A stretch of DNA of 64,000 bases from Agromyces aurantiacus (GTDB lineage Bacteria; Actinomycetota; Actinomycetes; Actinomycetales; Microbacteriaceae). Of this stretch, positions 8,928 to 21,131 are shown in pieces; position 1 is the first letter of the stretch, and each line of letters starts with the position of its first letter. The notes below the pieces were generated by a model that saw only the letters and a list, made by a program, of their open reading frames with translations, was not told the origin of the DNA and did no database searches. Location: positions 2,356,001 through 2,420,000 of the forward strand of contig NZ_JAFBBW010000001.1 of assembly GCF_016907355.1 (NCBI RefSeq). The letters are read 5' to 3'. The translations under genes and the position numbers were made by a program.

Positions 8928-9878
8928 CTAGTCGCCGACCACACCGAGGATGTCGATCACGAAGAACAGGGTCGCGCCGCCCGGGATGGTGCCGGTGCCC
9001 GCGTCGCCGTAGCCGTCTTCGGGGGCGACGACGACGCCCACCTGCGAACCGACCTGCTGCCCGATGATCGCCTTCGAGAAGCCCGGGATGACCTGCGAGT
9101 CCGATTCCTCGCTCACGACGAAGGAGGTCGGGCCGCCCTGCTGCCAGGTGGAGTCGAAGACCGTGTTGTCGTCCCAGAGCACGCCGGTGTAATGCACGAC
9201 GACCTCATCGCCCGACTCGACCTCCTGGCCGTGGCCCTTCTTCAGGACCTCGACCTGCGTCGTGTCGAACGGCTCCGCGTCGGGGACCGTGATGCCGGGG
9301 CGCCCGTCGGGCGCGAGCACGACTGCCGGGAACCCGTCGCGCGTGAGCTGCGGCGCGCCGTTCGCCTTGGGAAGGAACGCCTGGTGCACGTCGAACACCA
9401 CGACGAGGCTGTCGTCGGCGCCGATCGCCAGCTGCTCGTTGCCCTCGTCGCCGAACGCGTCGGCCGGAGGCACGACGACGGCGACGCGCGAGCCCTCGCT
9501 CGCGCAGGTCAGGCCCTTGCTGAGGCCCGACAGCGTGCCCCCGCCCACCAGGACGGGCACGGGGTCCTCGTCGCCGAAGCCGACGACCTGGATCTCCTCG
9601 CCGGTCGAGCCGTTGTACACCGCGAGACCGACCAGCGCCTGCTGCCCGGCGGCGAGGTGCTCGCCGTCGCCCTCGATCACGGTCGAGCACTGCGTCGCCT
9701 CGGGGGTCAGCGGCGTCGGGAAGTCGACGCGCGGCGTCTCGCCGAAGTCGCCGCTCACCTCGACGAGGTCGGACGACGCGCCGGCGGACGCCTCGGGCTC
9801 GGGCGACGGCGCGGTGCAGCCGGTGAGCGTGACCGCGATCGCGGCCGCGGTGACCATGAGTGCGAGCGGGAGGCGCAC
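8928..9878 (-). CDS. FKBP-type peptidyl-prolyl isomerase lipoprotein with tandem FKBP domains
   Basis: A 316-aa exported lipoprotein. The signal peptide is RLPLALMVTAAAIAVTLTGC with lipobox LTGC (Cys near residue 20), followed by a Ser/Pro-rich linker. It contains two FKBP-like domains. The first is degenerate (about residues 75-170, including VPVLVGGGTLSGLSKGL). The second is canonical (about 215-310) with VVHYTGVLWDDNTVFDSTW, VIPGFSKAIIGQQVGS and the C-terminal ATLFFVIDILGV. It probably folds or holds exported proteins at the cell surface. The start is GTG 9878, with GAGGA 5 nt upstream. An alternative upstream start would bury the signal peptide. FKBP genes commonly sit beside pafBC in Micrococcales. 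Confidence 0.9.
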   Translation of the reverse strand: MRLPLALMVTAAAIAVTLTGCTAPSPEPEASAGASSDLVEVSGDFGETPRVDFPTPLTPEATQCSTVIEGDGEHLAAGQQALVGLAVYNGSTGEEIQVVGFGDEDPVPVLVGGGTLSGLSKGLTCASEGSRVAVVVPPADAFGDEGNEQLAIGADDSLVVVFDVHQAFLPKANGAPQLTRDGFPAVVLAPDGRPGITVPDAEPFDTTQVEVLKKGHGQEVESGDEVVVHYTGVLWDDNTVFDSTWQQGGPTSFVVSEESDSQVIPGFSKAIIGQQVGSQVGVVVAPEDGYGDAGTGTIPGGATLFFVIDILGVVGD

Positions 9879-9918
9879 GGATCCTCGTTTCGTCGGGTGG
9901 GAACGGGCCGCAGACAGC

Positions 9919-12589
<2,671 letters not shown>

Positions 12590-12638
12590 CGGCATCCGCT
12601 CGCCGGCAGGACCTCGCGCGCGGCCGTGATGCTCGGTG

Positions 12639-13460
12639 TCAGTAGGGCTGGAGGACGCCCGCGCCGAGCAGGATGAAGAGCGTGACGCCGAGCGCGATGC
12701 GGTAGATCACGAACGGCAGGAAGCTGTGCCGCGAGATCCACTTCATGAAGAAGGCGATCACGAGGATGGCGACGCCGAACGCCACCGCCGTCGCGACCGC
12801 GGTCTCGAGCGCGTTGTACACGGTCGGCTCGCCCATGCTCTTGAACAGTTGGTAGAGACCCGAGCCGAACACGGCCGGGATCGCGAGCAGGAACGCGTAC
12901 CGCGCCGCAGCGGCGCGCTCGTAGCCGAGCAGGAGGCCCATGGTGATGGTGCCGCCCGAGCGCGAGACGCCGGGGATCAGCGCGAGCGACTGCGCGAGGC
13001 CGAAGTACAGGCCGTGCGGGTAGGTCAGGTCGTCGAGGCCGCGCCGCTTCGCGCCGGCCCAGTCGGCCAGGCCGAGCACGATGCCGAACACGATCAGCAT
13101 GGTCGCGACGATGTAGAGCGAACGGAACGTCGTCTCGATCTGGTCCTGGAAGAGCAGGCCGAGCACCACGATCGGGATCGAGCCGACGATGATCAGCCAG
13201 CCCATGCGAGCGTCGGGGTCGCTGTGCGGGAGCTTGCCGCGCACGGCCTGGAACCAGTGCGACACGATGCGCACGATGTCGCGCCAGAAGAACACCACGA
13301 CCGCCGTCTCGGTGCCGAGCTGCGTGATGGCGGTGAACGCCGCACCGGGGTCGGCCGCGTTGGGCAGGAACTCGCCGAGGATGCGCAGGTGCGCGCTCGA
13401 GGAGACCGGCAGGAACTCGGTGAGTCCCTGCACGAGGCCGAGGATGATGGCTTCGAACAA
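12639..13460 (-). CDS. uppP: undecaprenyl-diphosphatase
   Basis: A 273-aa polytopic membrane enzyme that dephosphorylates undecaprenyl pyrophosphate to recycle the cell-wall lipid carrier, and that can confer bacitracin resistance. Both signature motifs are present: [17 protein letters not shown] at residues about 9-25 and [10 protein letters not shown] near 165. Seven to eight hydrophobic spans follow the usual topology. The start is TTG 13460, giving [12 protein letters not shown] as in homologues; no ATG or GTG exists in frame nearby. It converges on the PAC2 gene with 49 bp between the stops. Confidence 0.95.
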   Translation of the reverse strand: MFEAIILGLVQGLTEFLPVSSSAHLRILGEFLPNAADPGAAFTAITQLGTETAVVVFFWRDIVRIVSHWFQAVRGKLPHSDPDARMGWLIIVGSIPIVVLGLLFQDQIETTFRSLYIVATMLIVFGIVLGLADWAGAKRRGLDDLTYPHGLYFGLAQSLALIPGVSRSGGTITMGLLLGYERAAAARYAFLLAIPAVFGSGLYQLFKSMGEPTVYNALETAVATAVAFGVAILVIAFFMKWISRHSFLPFVIYRIALGVTLFILLGAGVLQPY

Positions 13461-13540
13461 CGGCGCTTCGCCTTCCCGCCCTGCGCACGGCGAAGGGCAT
13501 CGGACCGTCGTGGTCGGGGGCTGGGTGGTGTGGGGCGTAC

Positions 13541-14896
13541 TCAGTACGCGAGCAGCAGGTCCCGCAGGACCCGCCTACCGAAGACTAGTGCGTCCAGCGG
13601 CACGCGCTCGTCCACGCCGTGGAACATCGCCGGGAAGTCAAGCCCCTCGGGCAGGCGCAGCGGGGCGAAGCCGTAGCCCGAGATGCCGAGCCGCGAGAGC
13701 GACTTGTTGTCGGTGCCGCCGCTCAGCAGGTACGGGAACACGCGCGCCTCGGGGTCGTGGGCGTGCAGGGCGGTCGTGACGGCGTCGACGAGGGGCCCGT
13801 GGGTCGGCGCCTCGAGGCCGACGTCCTGGTGCACGATCTGGATCTCGATGTCGGGCCCGATGAGCTCGCGGACCTCGGCGAGCACCGCGTCCTCCTCGCC
13901 CGGCAGCGTGCGGATGTCGACGAGCGCCTCGGCACGGTCGGGGATCACGTTGTGCTTGTACCCGGCGTCGAGGAGCGTGGGGTTCGACGTCGTGCGCAGG
14001 GTCGCGGTGATGAACCCCGACGCGGAGCCGGTGGCCAGCGCGAGCTCGTCGGGCGCGACCTGCTCGGGGTCGACGCCGAGCGCGTCGGCGATCGCGGCGA
14101 GCAGCTCGCGCGTCGTGCCCGTGAGCTTGACCGGCCACTCGCGTCGGCCGATGCGGGCGATCGCCTCGGCGAGCCGGGTGACGGCGTTGTCGCGGACGAG
14201 TCGCGAGCCGTGGGCGGCACGGCCGTGGGCGACGAGGCGGATCCAGACGAGCGACTTCTCCCCCGTCTGCAGGAGGTAGGCGCGCGTCCCGCCGACCGTG
14301 ATCGAGTAGCCGCCGACCTCGCTGATCGCCTCGGTGGCCCCCGCGAACAGCTCGGGATGCTCGTCGACCATCCAGCTCGCGCCGTAGATGCCGCCGGCCT
14401 CCTCGTCGGCGAAGAACGCGACGACGAGCTCGCGTTCGGGCAACCGGCCCTCGGCGAGGATGTCGCCGACCGCCGTGAGGATCATGGCGTCCATGTCCTT
14501 CATGTCGACCGCGCCGCGGCCCCAGAGCATGCCGTCGCGGACCTCGCCGGCGAACGGGTCGACGCTCCAGTTGCGGGGATCCGCGGGCACCACGTCGAGG
14601 TGGCCGTGCAGCACGAGCGCTGGCTTGGCCGGGTCCGCCCCGGGGATGCGCGCGACGACGTTCGCGCGCCGCGGCGCGGACTCGTGCATGACCGGGTCGA
14701 GGCCCATCGCGCGCAGGCGCGCCTCGACGTACTCGGCGGCCTCGCGCTCGCCGTTGGCGCGCCCCTCGCCGTGGTTGGTGGTGTCGAAGCGGATGAGGTC
14801 GCGCGCGATGATTGCGGTCTCGTCGAGCTCGACCTCGGCGCCGCCGGCGGGCTGCGCGGAGGGCGTGCGGGCGTCGGTCGGGGTCGTCTCGGCCAT
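13541..14896 (-). CDS. M20/M25/M40 family metallopeptidase
   Basis: A 451-aa dizinc hydrolase of the carboxypeptidase Ss1/ArgE/DapE fold. Metal ligands and catalytic residues are visible: [10 protein letters not shown] (His, Asp), [10 protein letters not shown] (bridging Asp), FADEEAGG (catalytic Glu pair) and FHGVDERV (late His). The central dimerisation domain carries the usual [10 protein letters not shown]. The substrate is undetermined; many actinobacterial members act on dipeptides or acylated amino acids. TACGGT (complement of 14904-14909) lies 7 nt before ATG 14896, predicting a leaderless mRNA and favouring this start over GTG 14905. No signal peptide is seen. Confidence 0.9.
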   Translation of the reverse strand: MAETTPTDARTPSAQPAGGAEVELDETAIIARDLIRFDTTNHGEGRANGEREAAEYVEARLRAMGLDPVMHESAPRRANVVARIPGADPAKPALVLHGHLDVVPADPRNWSVDPFAGEVRDGMLWGRGAVDMKDMDAMILTAVGDILAEGRLPERELVVAFFADEEAGGIYGASWMVDEHPELFAGATEAISEVGGYSITVGGTRAYLLQTGEKSLVWIRLVAHGRAAHGSRLVRDNAVTRLAEAIARIGRREWPVKLTGTTRELLAAIADALGVDPEQVAPDELALATGSASGFITATLRTTSNPTLLDAGYKHNVIPDRAEALVDIRTLPGEEDAVLAEVRELIGPDIEIQIVHQDVGLEAPTHGPLVDAVTTALHAHDPEARVFPYLLSGGTDNKSLSRLGISGYGFAPLRLPEGLDFPAMFHGVDERVPLDALVFGRRVLRDLLLAY

Positions 14897-15011
14897 GCGC
14901 TCCACCGTACCGGGCGGGTGCGGCGGACGCCGCGGCGGGAGTGTTCAGCGGGCTCTCGAAACCGTGCTAGTGTCTTCTACGGCCGCTGAGCGATCAGCGG
15001 ATCAAGACAAC

Positions 15012-15095
15012 GCGCGGGTGGCGGAAATGGCAGACGCGCTAGCTTGAGGTGCTAGTGCCCTAACGGGCGTGGGGGTTCAAGTCCCCCCTCGCGCA
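15012..15095 (+). tRNA. tRNA-Leu (anticodon GAG)
   Basis: An 84-nt class II tRNA. The acceptor GCGCGGG pairs with CTCGCGC, the anticodon stem CTAGC/GCTAG encloses TTGAGGT (anticodon GAG at 15046-15048), and a long variable arm follows. The T-arm GGGGG-TTCAAGT-CCCCC is perfect. CCA is not encoded. Upstream, TAGTGT at 14968-14973 is a possible -10. The 5' leader forms a perfect 7-bp hairpin with a GCGA tetraloop (14983-15000). Confidence 0.97.
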
Positions 15096-15104
15096 CGCGT
15101 TGTC

Positions 15105-15136
15105 GAGAAGGCCGGATCTTCGGATCCGGCCTTCTC
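15105..15136 (+). terminator. intrinsic terminator after tRNA-Leu
   Basis: A perfect 14-bp stem (15105-15118 with 15123-15136) closed by a TTCG tetraloop begins 9 nt after the tRNA. It is followed by GCGTTTC rather than a long T run, as is usual at high GC. It separates the tRNA from the SOS-regulated operon. Confidence 0.85.
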
Positions 15137-15200
15137 GCGTTTCGGGGGTCGTTCGGTCGCCCACCCCCGGTCGGGGGCGTGGACGGACGGTCGGCAGGAC

Positions 15201-15229
15201 TTGCCGTATTCGAACATGTGTTCGAACAT
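15201..15229 (+). promoter_or_regulatory. LexA-controlled promoter of imuA'-imuB-dnaE2
   Basis: The SOS box TCGAACATGTGTTCGA occupies 15210-15225 and matches the actinobacterial/Gram-positive LexA operator (CGAAC-N4-GTTCG). It sits inside a candidate promoter: TTGCCG at 15201-15206, a 17-nt spacer and GAACAT at 15224-15229. A GTG follows 6 nt later at 15236. LexA bound here would cover the -35/-10 spacer and block RNA polymerase. Confidence 0.9.
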
Positions 15230-15235
15230 TGAGTG

Positions 15236-16027
15236 GTGACGATGACCGCTCCCCGATCCGCCCCGGCCGCCCAGGCGGCGCCCGCGGCGCGGCTCGAGCG
15301 GGTCGAGGAGCTGCAGGCGCGCATCCGCGGCATGCAGGCGACCCGGCTCGACTCGAAGGCGGTGCCCACGCATCCCGCGCTCGCGTCGGTGCTGCCCGGC
15401 GGCGCGCTGCGCGAGGGCGCGGTCGTGCAGGTCGAGGGGTCGATCACGCTGCTCATGGCCGCACTCGTCGGACCGTCGCAGAGCGGGCGCTGGGTCGCGG
15501 TCGCGGGCATCCCCGAGTTCGGCGTCGAGGCCGCCGCGCGGTTCGGCATCGACCTCGAGCGGCTCGTGCTCGTGCCCGAGCCCGGGCGGCAGTGGCTCAC
15601 GGTCGCGGCCGCGCTCGCCGACGTGATCCCGGTGGTCGCGGTGCGGCCCGCGGGGCGGCTCGCGCCCGCCGAGGCGTCGCGGTTCGCGGCGCGGCTGCGC
15701 CAGCGCGGCGCGCTCCTGCTCGTCGACGGCGAGTGGCCGGGCAGCGACGCCCGGCTCGAACTCGAGCGGAGCGAGTGGAGCGGGCTCGATCACGGCCACG
15801 GGCACCTCGCCGAGCGCGAGGTCGTCGTCCGGGTCACGGGCCGCGGCGAGGTGGGCCGCGGCACCCGCCGCCGCCTCCGGCTGCCATCGGGCGACCTGGG
15901 GTTCGCCGCGGTCGGCGAGGCGGGCGGGGCCGGGCTCGGCGCGGCATCCGTCGCCGCCCTCGACGGCAGCGCCGGCCCGGCCGGCGGCATCCTGCACCGG
16001 CCCGACTTCGCGGCGAGGGCGTCGTGA
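15236..16027 (+). CDS. imuA': ImuA'-type mutasome protein (RecA-like)
   Basis: A 263-aa protein at the head of the damage-inducible mutasome operon. It has the RecA-like core seen in ImuA/SulA-related proteins (LPGGALREGAVVQVEGSITLLMAALVG, then RWVAVAGIPEFGVEAAARFGIDLERLVLV) but no Walker A lysine motif, so it should not hydrolyse ATP. By family it tethers ImuB and DnaE2 for error-prone lesion bypass. The C-terminal 70 residues are Arg/Gly-rich. I choose GTG 15236, since it lies 6 nt from the -10; GTG 15233 and ATG 15242 are in frame nearby. Its stop overlaps the imuB start (GTGA, 16024-16027). Confidence 0.82.
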   Translation: MTMTAPRSAPAAQAAPAARLERVEELQARIRGMQATRLDSKAVPTHPALASVLPGGALREGAVVQVEGSITLLMAALVGPSQSGRWVAVAGIPEFGVEAAARFGIDLERLVLVPEPGRQWLTVAAALADVIPVVAVRPAGRLAPAEASRFAARLRQRGALLLVDGEWPGSDARLELERSEWSGLDHGHGHLAEREVVVRVTGRGEVGRGTRRRLRLPSGDLGFAAVGEAGGAGLGAASVAALDGSAGPAGGILHRPDFAARAS

Positions 16028-17574
16028 GCGCGGCCGTGCGCACCGTCGTGCTCTGGTGCCCCGACTGGCCCGTGCTGGCGGCATGCCGCGAGGCGGGCAT
16101 CGATCCGGCCGAGCCGGTCGCGCTCACCGAGGCCGGGCTCGTGCACTCGTGCTCGCCCGCGGCCCGGCGCGACGGCGTGGCGCGCGGCCTGCGGCTGCGC
16201 GAGGCGCAGTACCGCTCGACCGCGCTCACGGTGCTCGAGTACGACCCGGCGCTCGACCACCGCGCGTTCGAGCCGGTCGTGCGCGGCATCGAGGCGATCG
16301 TCCCGGGCGTGCAGGTGCTGCGGCCCGGCACGCTCGCGATGCGCGCGCGGGGCCCGGCCCGCTACTACGGCGGCGAGGATGCCGCGGCCCGCGCGCTGCT
16401 CGAGGCGGCCGCGGGGCTCGGGGTCGCCGCCGCGCGCGTGGGCGTGGCCGACGGCCCGTTCGCGGCCGAGCAGGCGGCGCGCGCGGCCGCACGGCGCGGC
16501 GAGCCCGTGCACGTGGTGCCCCCGGGCGAGGCGGCCGCGTTCCTCGCACCGCTGCCGGTCGCGCTCGTGGTCGACGCCCGCACCACGACGCTGCTCCACC
16601 GGCTCGGCGTGCGCACGCTCGGCGAGTTCGCGGCGCTGCCCGACGACGACGTGCGGCGGCGCTTCGGCGCGGCGGGCGCGTTCGCGCACGACCGCGCCGC
16701 GGGCCGCGAGCGGTCGCGCGTGGCGCCGCGCACTCCCCCGCCCGACTTCGAGGTCGCGCAGGACTTCGAGCCGCCGCTCGACCGCATCGACCAGCTCGCG
16801 TTCGCGTTCCGGGTGCGCGCCGACGAGTTCATCGAGCGCATGCGGACCAGGCGGCTCGTGTGCACCGGCATCCGCGTCGAGCTCGACGACGAGCGCGGCG
16901 GGCACTCGAGCCGCAGCTGGCTGCACCCGCACTGGTTCACGCCCGCCGACGTGGTCGATCGCGTGCGCTGGCAGCTGCAGGGCGCGGGCACGGCCGACTC
17001 CGGGCTCGACTCCCCCATCGTCCGGCTCCGCATCGTGCCCGAGCGGGTCGACTCGACGGGCAACCACGAGGAGGGGCTGTGGGGCGGCGGCCCCGACGAG
17101 CGCGTGCACCACGGGCTCACGCGCGTGCAGAGCATGCTCGGGCACGAGGGCGTGGTGACGGCGGCGATCGGCGGCGGGCGCATGCTCGCCGACCGGCAGG
17201 TGCTCGTGCCGTGGGGCGACCGCGCGCCCGAGCGCACCGCGGCCGAGGCGCCGTGGCCGGGGAGCCTGCCCGCGCTCGCGCCGGCGAGCGTGTTCCGCGA
17301 GCGGCTGCCGGTCGCGCTCGTCGACGCGGGCGATGCGGCGGTGTCGGTCGACGCGCGCGGGGCGATCTCGGCGGCGCCCGCGTCGTTCGCGATCGGCTCG
17401 GGTCGCCCGGCGCCCGTGCGCGCCTGGGCGGGTCCGTGGCCGGTCGTCGAGCGCTGGTGGGATGCCGAGCGCGCCCGCCGCGTGCACCGGTTCCAGGTCG
17501 TCGACCACGACGGCTGCGCGTGGCTGCTGGTGCGCGACGTCGAGGGCTGGTGGGCCGAGGCGAGGTACGACTGA
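16024..17574 (+). CDS. imuB: ImuB, catalytically inactive Y-family polymerase homologue
   Basis: A 516-aa protein with the Y-family DNA polymerase fold that acts as the hub of the mutasome, binding the beta clamp and DnaE2. The N-terminus VVLWCPDWPVLAACREAG replaces the metal-binding Asp motif of active DinB-type enzymes. The SxDE palm motif is also absent, as expected for ImuB. The thumb/HhH region (LHRLGVRTLGEFAALPDDDVRRRFG) and little-finger region (DRIDQLAFAFRVRADEF) are recognisable. GTG start, coupled by a 4-nt overlap to imuA'. The long Ala-rich stretches reflect base composition. Confidence 0.9.
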   Translation: MSAAVRTVVLWCPDWPVLAACREAGIDPAEPVALTEAGLVHSCSPAARRDGVARGLRLREAQYRSTALTVLEYDPALDHRAFEPVVRGIEAIVPGVQVLRPGTLAMRARGPARYYGGEDAAARALLEAAAGLGVAAARVGVADGPFAAEQAARAAARRGEPVHVVPPGEAAAFLAPLPVALVVDARTTTLLHRLGVRTLGEFAALPDDDVRRRFGAAGAFAHDRAAGRERSRVAPRTPPPDFEVAQDFEPPLDRIDQLAFAFRVRADEFIERMRTRRLVCTGIRVELDDERGGHSSRSWLHPHWFTPADVVDRVRWQLQGAGTADSGLDSPIVRLRIVPERVDSTGNHEEGLWGGGPDERVHHGLTRVQSMLGHEGVVTAAIGGGRMLADRQVLVPWGDRAPERTAAEAPWPGSLPALAPASVFRERLPVALVDAGDAAVSVDARGAISAAPASFAIGSGRPAPVRAWAGPWPVVERWWDAERARRVHRFQVVDHDGCAWLLVRDVEGWWAEARYD

Positions 17575-17601
17575 TGGGCGCGACGCGCTAGGGGGCGGGC
17601 G

Positions 17602-20600
17602 ATGGGCTGGAACAACCCCGAGATCCCGTGGTCGGAGCTGGAGCGGCGGCTCTCCGACCGGCAGCGGCCGAGCGCCTCGAAGGTCGTGGCCGACGGCGGC
17701 GACAGCCCCGGATGGAGCCGCAAGCGCCATCCGTACCGCCCGTCGTCGCACGCCGACGAGCGGCCGGTCGGCCCCGTCGTGCCGTACGCCGAGCTGCACG
17801 CGCATTCGACGTTCAGCTTCCTCGACGGCGCGTCGGGCCCCGAGCGGCTCGTCGAGGAGGCGCACCGGCTCGGCCTCAGCGGCATCGCGATCACCGACCA
17901 CGACGGCTTCTACGGCGTCGTGCGCTTCGCGGAGGCCGCCGAGAGCTACCCCGAGCTCGACACGGTCTTCGGCGCCGAGCTCTCGTTCGGGCTCACCGAG
18001 CCGCAGATGGGCGCGGCCGACCCCGAGGGCGACCACCTGCTCGTGCTCGCGGCGCGCGAGGAGGGCTACCACCGGCTCGCGTCGGCGATCACCGCCGGCC
18101 AGCTCGCCGGCGGTGAGAAGGGCCGCCCGGTGTACGACCTCGACGACCTCGCCGCGCGCGCCGACGGCCACTGGGTGGTCTCGACGGGGTGCCGCAAGGG
18201 GGCTGTGCGCCGGGCGCTCGCGGGCGAGGGCGGGGCGGATGCCGCATGGCGCGAACTCGACCGGCTCGTCGCGCTGTTCGGGCGCGACCACGTCGTCGTC
18301 GAGCTCACCGACCACGGCGACCCGATGGACCAGGTGCGCAACGACGCGCTCGCGGAGCTCGCCGCCCGGGCCCGTGTGCCCGTGCTCGCGACGAACGCGG
18401 TGCACTACGCGACGCCCGGCGAGCATCGGCTCGCGTCGGCGCTCGCGGCGGTGCGAGCCCGGCGCAGCCTCGACGAGCTCGACGGCTGGCTGCCGGCCAC
18501 CGACGGCCTGCACCTGCGCTCGGGCGCCGAGATGCTCGCACGCTTCGACCGCTATCCCGGCGCGGTCGCCCACTCGGTGACGCTCGCGCGCGACCTGTCG
18601 TTCCGGCTGCGCAGCGCCCGGCCGAAGCTGCCCCGGCAGGAGGTGCCCGAGGGGCACACGCCCATGTCGTGGCTGCGCGAGCTCGTGTGGGCGGGCGCCG
18701 ACCGCCGCTACCCGGGCATGCCCGGGCACGTGCGCGAACGGCTCGCGAAGGAGCTCGACGTGATCGAGCAGAAGGACTTCCCGGGCTACTTCCTCATCGT
18801 GCACGACCTCGTGCAGGAGGCACGCCGGCGCGGCATCCTGTGCCAGGGTCGCGGCTCGGCGGCCAACTCGGCGGTCTGCTACGTGCTCGACATCACGGGC
18901 GTCGACTCGATCTTCTACGAGCTGCCGTTCGAGCGGTTCCTGTCGTCGCTGCGCGACGAGGAGCCCGACATCGACGTCGACTTCGACTCCGACCGCCGGG
19001 AGGAGATCATCCAGTACGTCTACGGCAAGTACGGCCGGCACAACGCCGCGCAGGTCGCGAACGTCATCAGCTATCGCCCCAAGGGCGCGGTGCGCGACAT
19101 GGCGAAGGCGCTCGGCTACTCGACCGGCCAGCAGGATGCGTGGTCGCGCCAGGTCGAGCGGTGGGGCGCCGTCGTCGAGACGCAGGACCACGACATCCCC
19201 GACGCCGTCGTCGAGCTCGCCGAGCAGCTGCTGACCTTCCCGCGACACCTCGGCATCCACTCGGGCGGCATGGTGCTCACCGACCGGCCAGTCGGCGAGG
19301 TGTGCCCGATCGAGCACGCGCGCATGGAGCACCGCACCGTGCTGCAGTGGGACAAGGACGACTGCGCGTGGATGGGCCTCGTGAAGTTCGACCTCCTCGG
19401 GCTCGGCATGCTCGCCGCGCTGCAGTACACGTTCGACCTCGTGCGCGAGCACACGGGTGAGGAGTGGGAGCTCGCGACGATCCCGAAGGAGGAGCCCGCG
19501 GTCTACGACATGCTGTGCCGGGCCGACTCGATCGGCGTGTTCCAGGTCGAGTCGCGCGCGCAGATGGGCACGCTCCCCCGGCTCAAGCCCCGCTGCTTCT
19601 ACGACCTCGTCGTCGAGATCGCGCTCATCCGCCCCGGGCCGGTGCAGGGCGGCGCGGTGCACCCGTACATCCGCCGGCGCACGGGCGAGGAGCAGGTGAG
19701 CTACCTGCACCCCAAGCTCGAACCGGTGCTGCGACGCACGCTCGGCGTGCCGCTCTTCCAGGAGCAGCTCATGCAGATGGCCGTCGCGGTGGGCGACTGC
19801 GACGCAGCCGACGCCGACCTGCTGCGCCGCGCGATGGGCTCCAAGCGCGGCGTCGAGAAGATCGAGCGGCTGCGCGCGAAGCTCTACGACGGGATGGCGC
19901 GCAACGGCATCGAGCCCGATGTCGCCAACACGATCTACGAGAAGATCGAGGCATTCGCGAACTTCGGCTTCGCCGAGAGCCACGCCATCAGCTTCGGCCT
20001 GCTCGTGTACGCGAGCTCGTGGCTGAAGCTGCACTATCCGGCGGCGTTCCTCGCGGCGCTGCTGCGCGCGCAGCCCATGGGCTTCTACTCGCCGCACACG
20101 CTCACGGCCGACGCGCGCCGGCACGGCGTCGAGCTGCTCCGGCCCGACCTCGCGCGCTCCGGCGTGCACGCCGGGCTCGAGCCGATCAGGGCGGCGGGCC
20201 CCGATGAGCCGGCGACGGATGCCGCAGCGGGGGTGAGCGGCATCCGTCGCCCCACGGGCCTGCCCGAGTGCGCCCACGCGACCCAGCCGCCCGTCGGCGA
20301 CTTCGATCGCAACGCTCCCGACCGCTCGGCCGAGCATCGCCGCGACGGCGCGTTCGCGGTGCGGCTGGGGCTCGCCGACGTGACCTCGATCGGCGCGAAG
20401 GTCGCCGAGCGCATCGTCGCCGAGCGCGAGCAGCACGGCCCGTACCGCGACATGGCCGACCTGTCGCGACGTGCCGACCTCGACGCCGCGCAACTCGAGG
20501 CGCTCGCCGCGGCCGGCGCGTTCGAGTGCTTCGACCTGCAGCCGCGCCAGGCGCTGTGGCTCGCGGGCGAAGCCGCGCAGGACCGCGCCGACTTCCTGCC

Positions 20601-21057
20601 CGGCGCGGTCGTCGTGGTGCAGCCGCCGCTGCTGCCGATGCTCAACGACGCCGAGCAGGTCGTGTACGACCTGTGGGCCACAGGCATCTCGCCCGACGAC
20701 CACCCGATCCGGCACGTGCGCGACCGGCTCGACGCGCGCGGGGTCGTGCGCATCGACCGCCTGCGCGAGGCCGAGTCGGGCCGGCGCATCGAGGTCGGCG
20801 GGGTCGTCACGCACCGTCAGCGTCCGGCGACCGCGAGCGGCATCACGTTCATGAACCTGGAGGACGAGTCGGGCACGCTCAACGTGATCGCGAGCGTCGG
20901 CGTCTGGACGCGGTACCGCCGCATCGCGCGCGAGGCGCCCGCGATGGTCGTGCGCGGCATCCTCGAGCGCTCCCGCGAGGGCGTGGTCAACCTCGTCGCC
21001 GACCGCTTCGAGCCGCTGACCGTGTCGACCACCAACCGGTCGCGCGACTTCCGCTGA
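17602..21057 (+). CDS. dnaE2: error-prone DNA polymerase DnaE2
   Basis: An 1151-aa C-family polymerase alpha subunit that carries out mutagenic translesion synthesis. The PHP domain begins with ELHAHSTFSFLDG and ITDHDG (residues about 68-100). The palm carries PDIDVDFDSDRREEII with the catalytic Asp residues (about residue 455). The fingers, the HhH region (ADVTSIGAKVAERIV) and a C-terminal OB fold (GITFMNLEDESGTLNVI) follow. Between palm/fingers and HhH there is a Pro/Ala/Arg-rich stretch (about residues 862-912) longer than I expect for the family. ATG start 27 nt after imuB; same operon, SOS-inducible. Confidence 0.95.
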   Translation: MGWNNPEIPWSELERRLSDRQRPSASKVVADGGDSPGWSRKRHPYRPSSHADERPVGPVVPYAELHAHSTFSFLDGASGPERLVEEAHRLGLSGIAITDHDGFYGVVRFAEAAESYPELDTVFGAELSFGLTEPQMGAADPEGDHLLVLAAREEGYHRLASAITAGQLAGGEKGRPVYDLDDLAARADGHWVVSTGCRKGAVRRALAGEGGADAAWRELDRLVALFGRDHVVVELTDHGDPMDQVRNDALAELAARARVPVLATNAVHYATPGEHRLASALAAVRARRSLDELDGWLPATDGLHLRSGAEMLARFDRYPGAVAHSVTLARDLSFRLRSARPKLPRQEVPEGHTPMSWLRELVWAGADRRYPGMPGHVRERLAKELDVIEQKDFPGYFLIVHDLVQEARRRGILCQGRGSAANSAVCYVLDITGVDSIFYELPFERFLSSLRDEEPDIDVDFDSDRREEIIQYVYGKYGRHNAAQVANVISYRPKGAVRDMAKALGYSTGQQDAWSRQVERWGAVVETQDHDIPDAVVELAEQLLTFPRHLGIHSGGMVLTDRPVGEVCPIEHARMEHRTVLQWDKDDCAWMGLVKFDLLGLGMLAALQYTFDLVREHTGEEWELATIPKEEPAVYDMLCRADSIGVFQVESRAQMGTLPRLKPRCFYDLVVEIALIRPGPVQGGAVHPYIRRRTGEEQVSYLHPKLEPVLRRTLGVPLFQEQLMQMAVAVGDCDAADADLLRRAMGSKRGVEKIERLRAKLYDGMARNGIEPDVANTIYEKIEAFANFGFAESHAISFGLLVYASSWLKLHYPAAFLAALLRAQPMGFYSPHTLTADARRHGVELLRPDLARSGVHAGLEPIRAAGPDEPATDAAAGVSGIRRPTGLPECAHATQPPVGDFDRNAPDRSAEHRRDGAFAVRLGLADVTSIGAKVAERIVAEREQHGPYRDMADLSRRADLDAAQLEALAAAGAFECFDLQPRQALWLAGEAAQDRADFLPGAVVVVQPPLLPMLNDAEQVVYDLWATGISPDDHPIRHVRDRLDARGVVRIDRLREAESGRRIEVGGVVTHRQRPATASGITFMNLEDESGTLNVIASVGVWTRYRRIAREAPAMVVRGILERSREGVVNLVADRFEPLTVSTTNRSRDFR

Positions 21058-21086
21058 CCCGCCGCCCGCGGGCGTACAGTGAGCGT

Positions 21087-21128
21087 GTGGCTGAGGCATC
21101 CGCTGCCGGACGCCGGAACACGGCGTGA
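21087..21128 (+). CDS. possible 13-codon leader peptide upstream of the MFS gene
   Basis: TACAGT at 21075-21080 lies exactly 6 nt before GTG 21087. This is the same -10/start geometry as the well-defined genes around it. The frame reads MAEASAAGRRNTA and stops with TGA at 21126-21128, 3 nt before the GTG of the transporter gene. It could be a leaderless upstream ORF that delivers ribosomes to the MFS gene, or a coincidence. Nothing in the peptide suggests attenuation by a specific amino acid. Confidence 0.35.
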   Translation: MAEASAAGRRNTA

Positions 21129-21131
21129 GCC

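Noticed and set aside
15790..21099. Minus-strand open frame of about 1770 codons opposite imuB/dnaE2
   Set aside because: High-GC antisense shadow: composition is Arg/Val/Glu/His-rich without any domain, and the plus-strand genes carry clear polymerase motifs.
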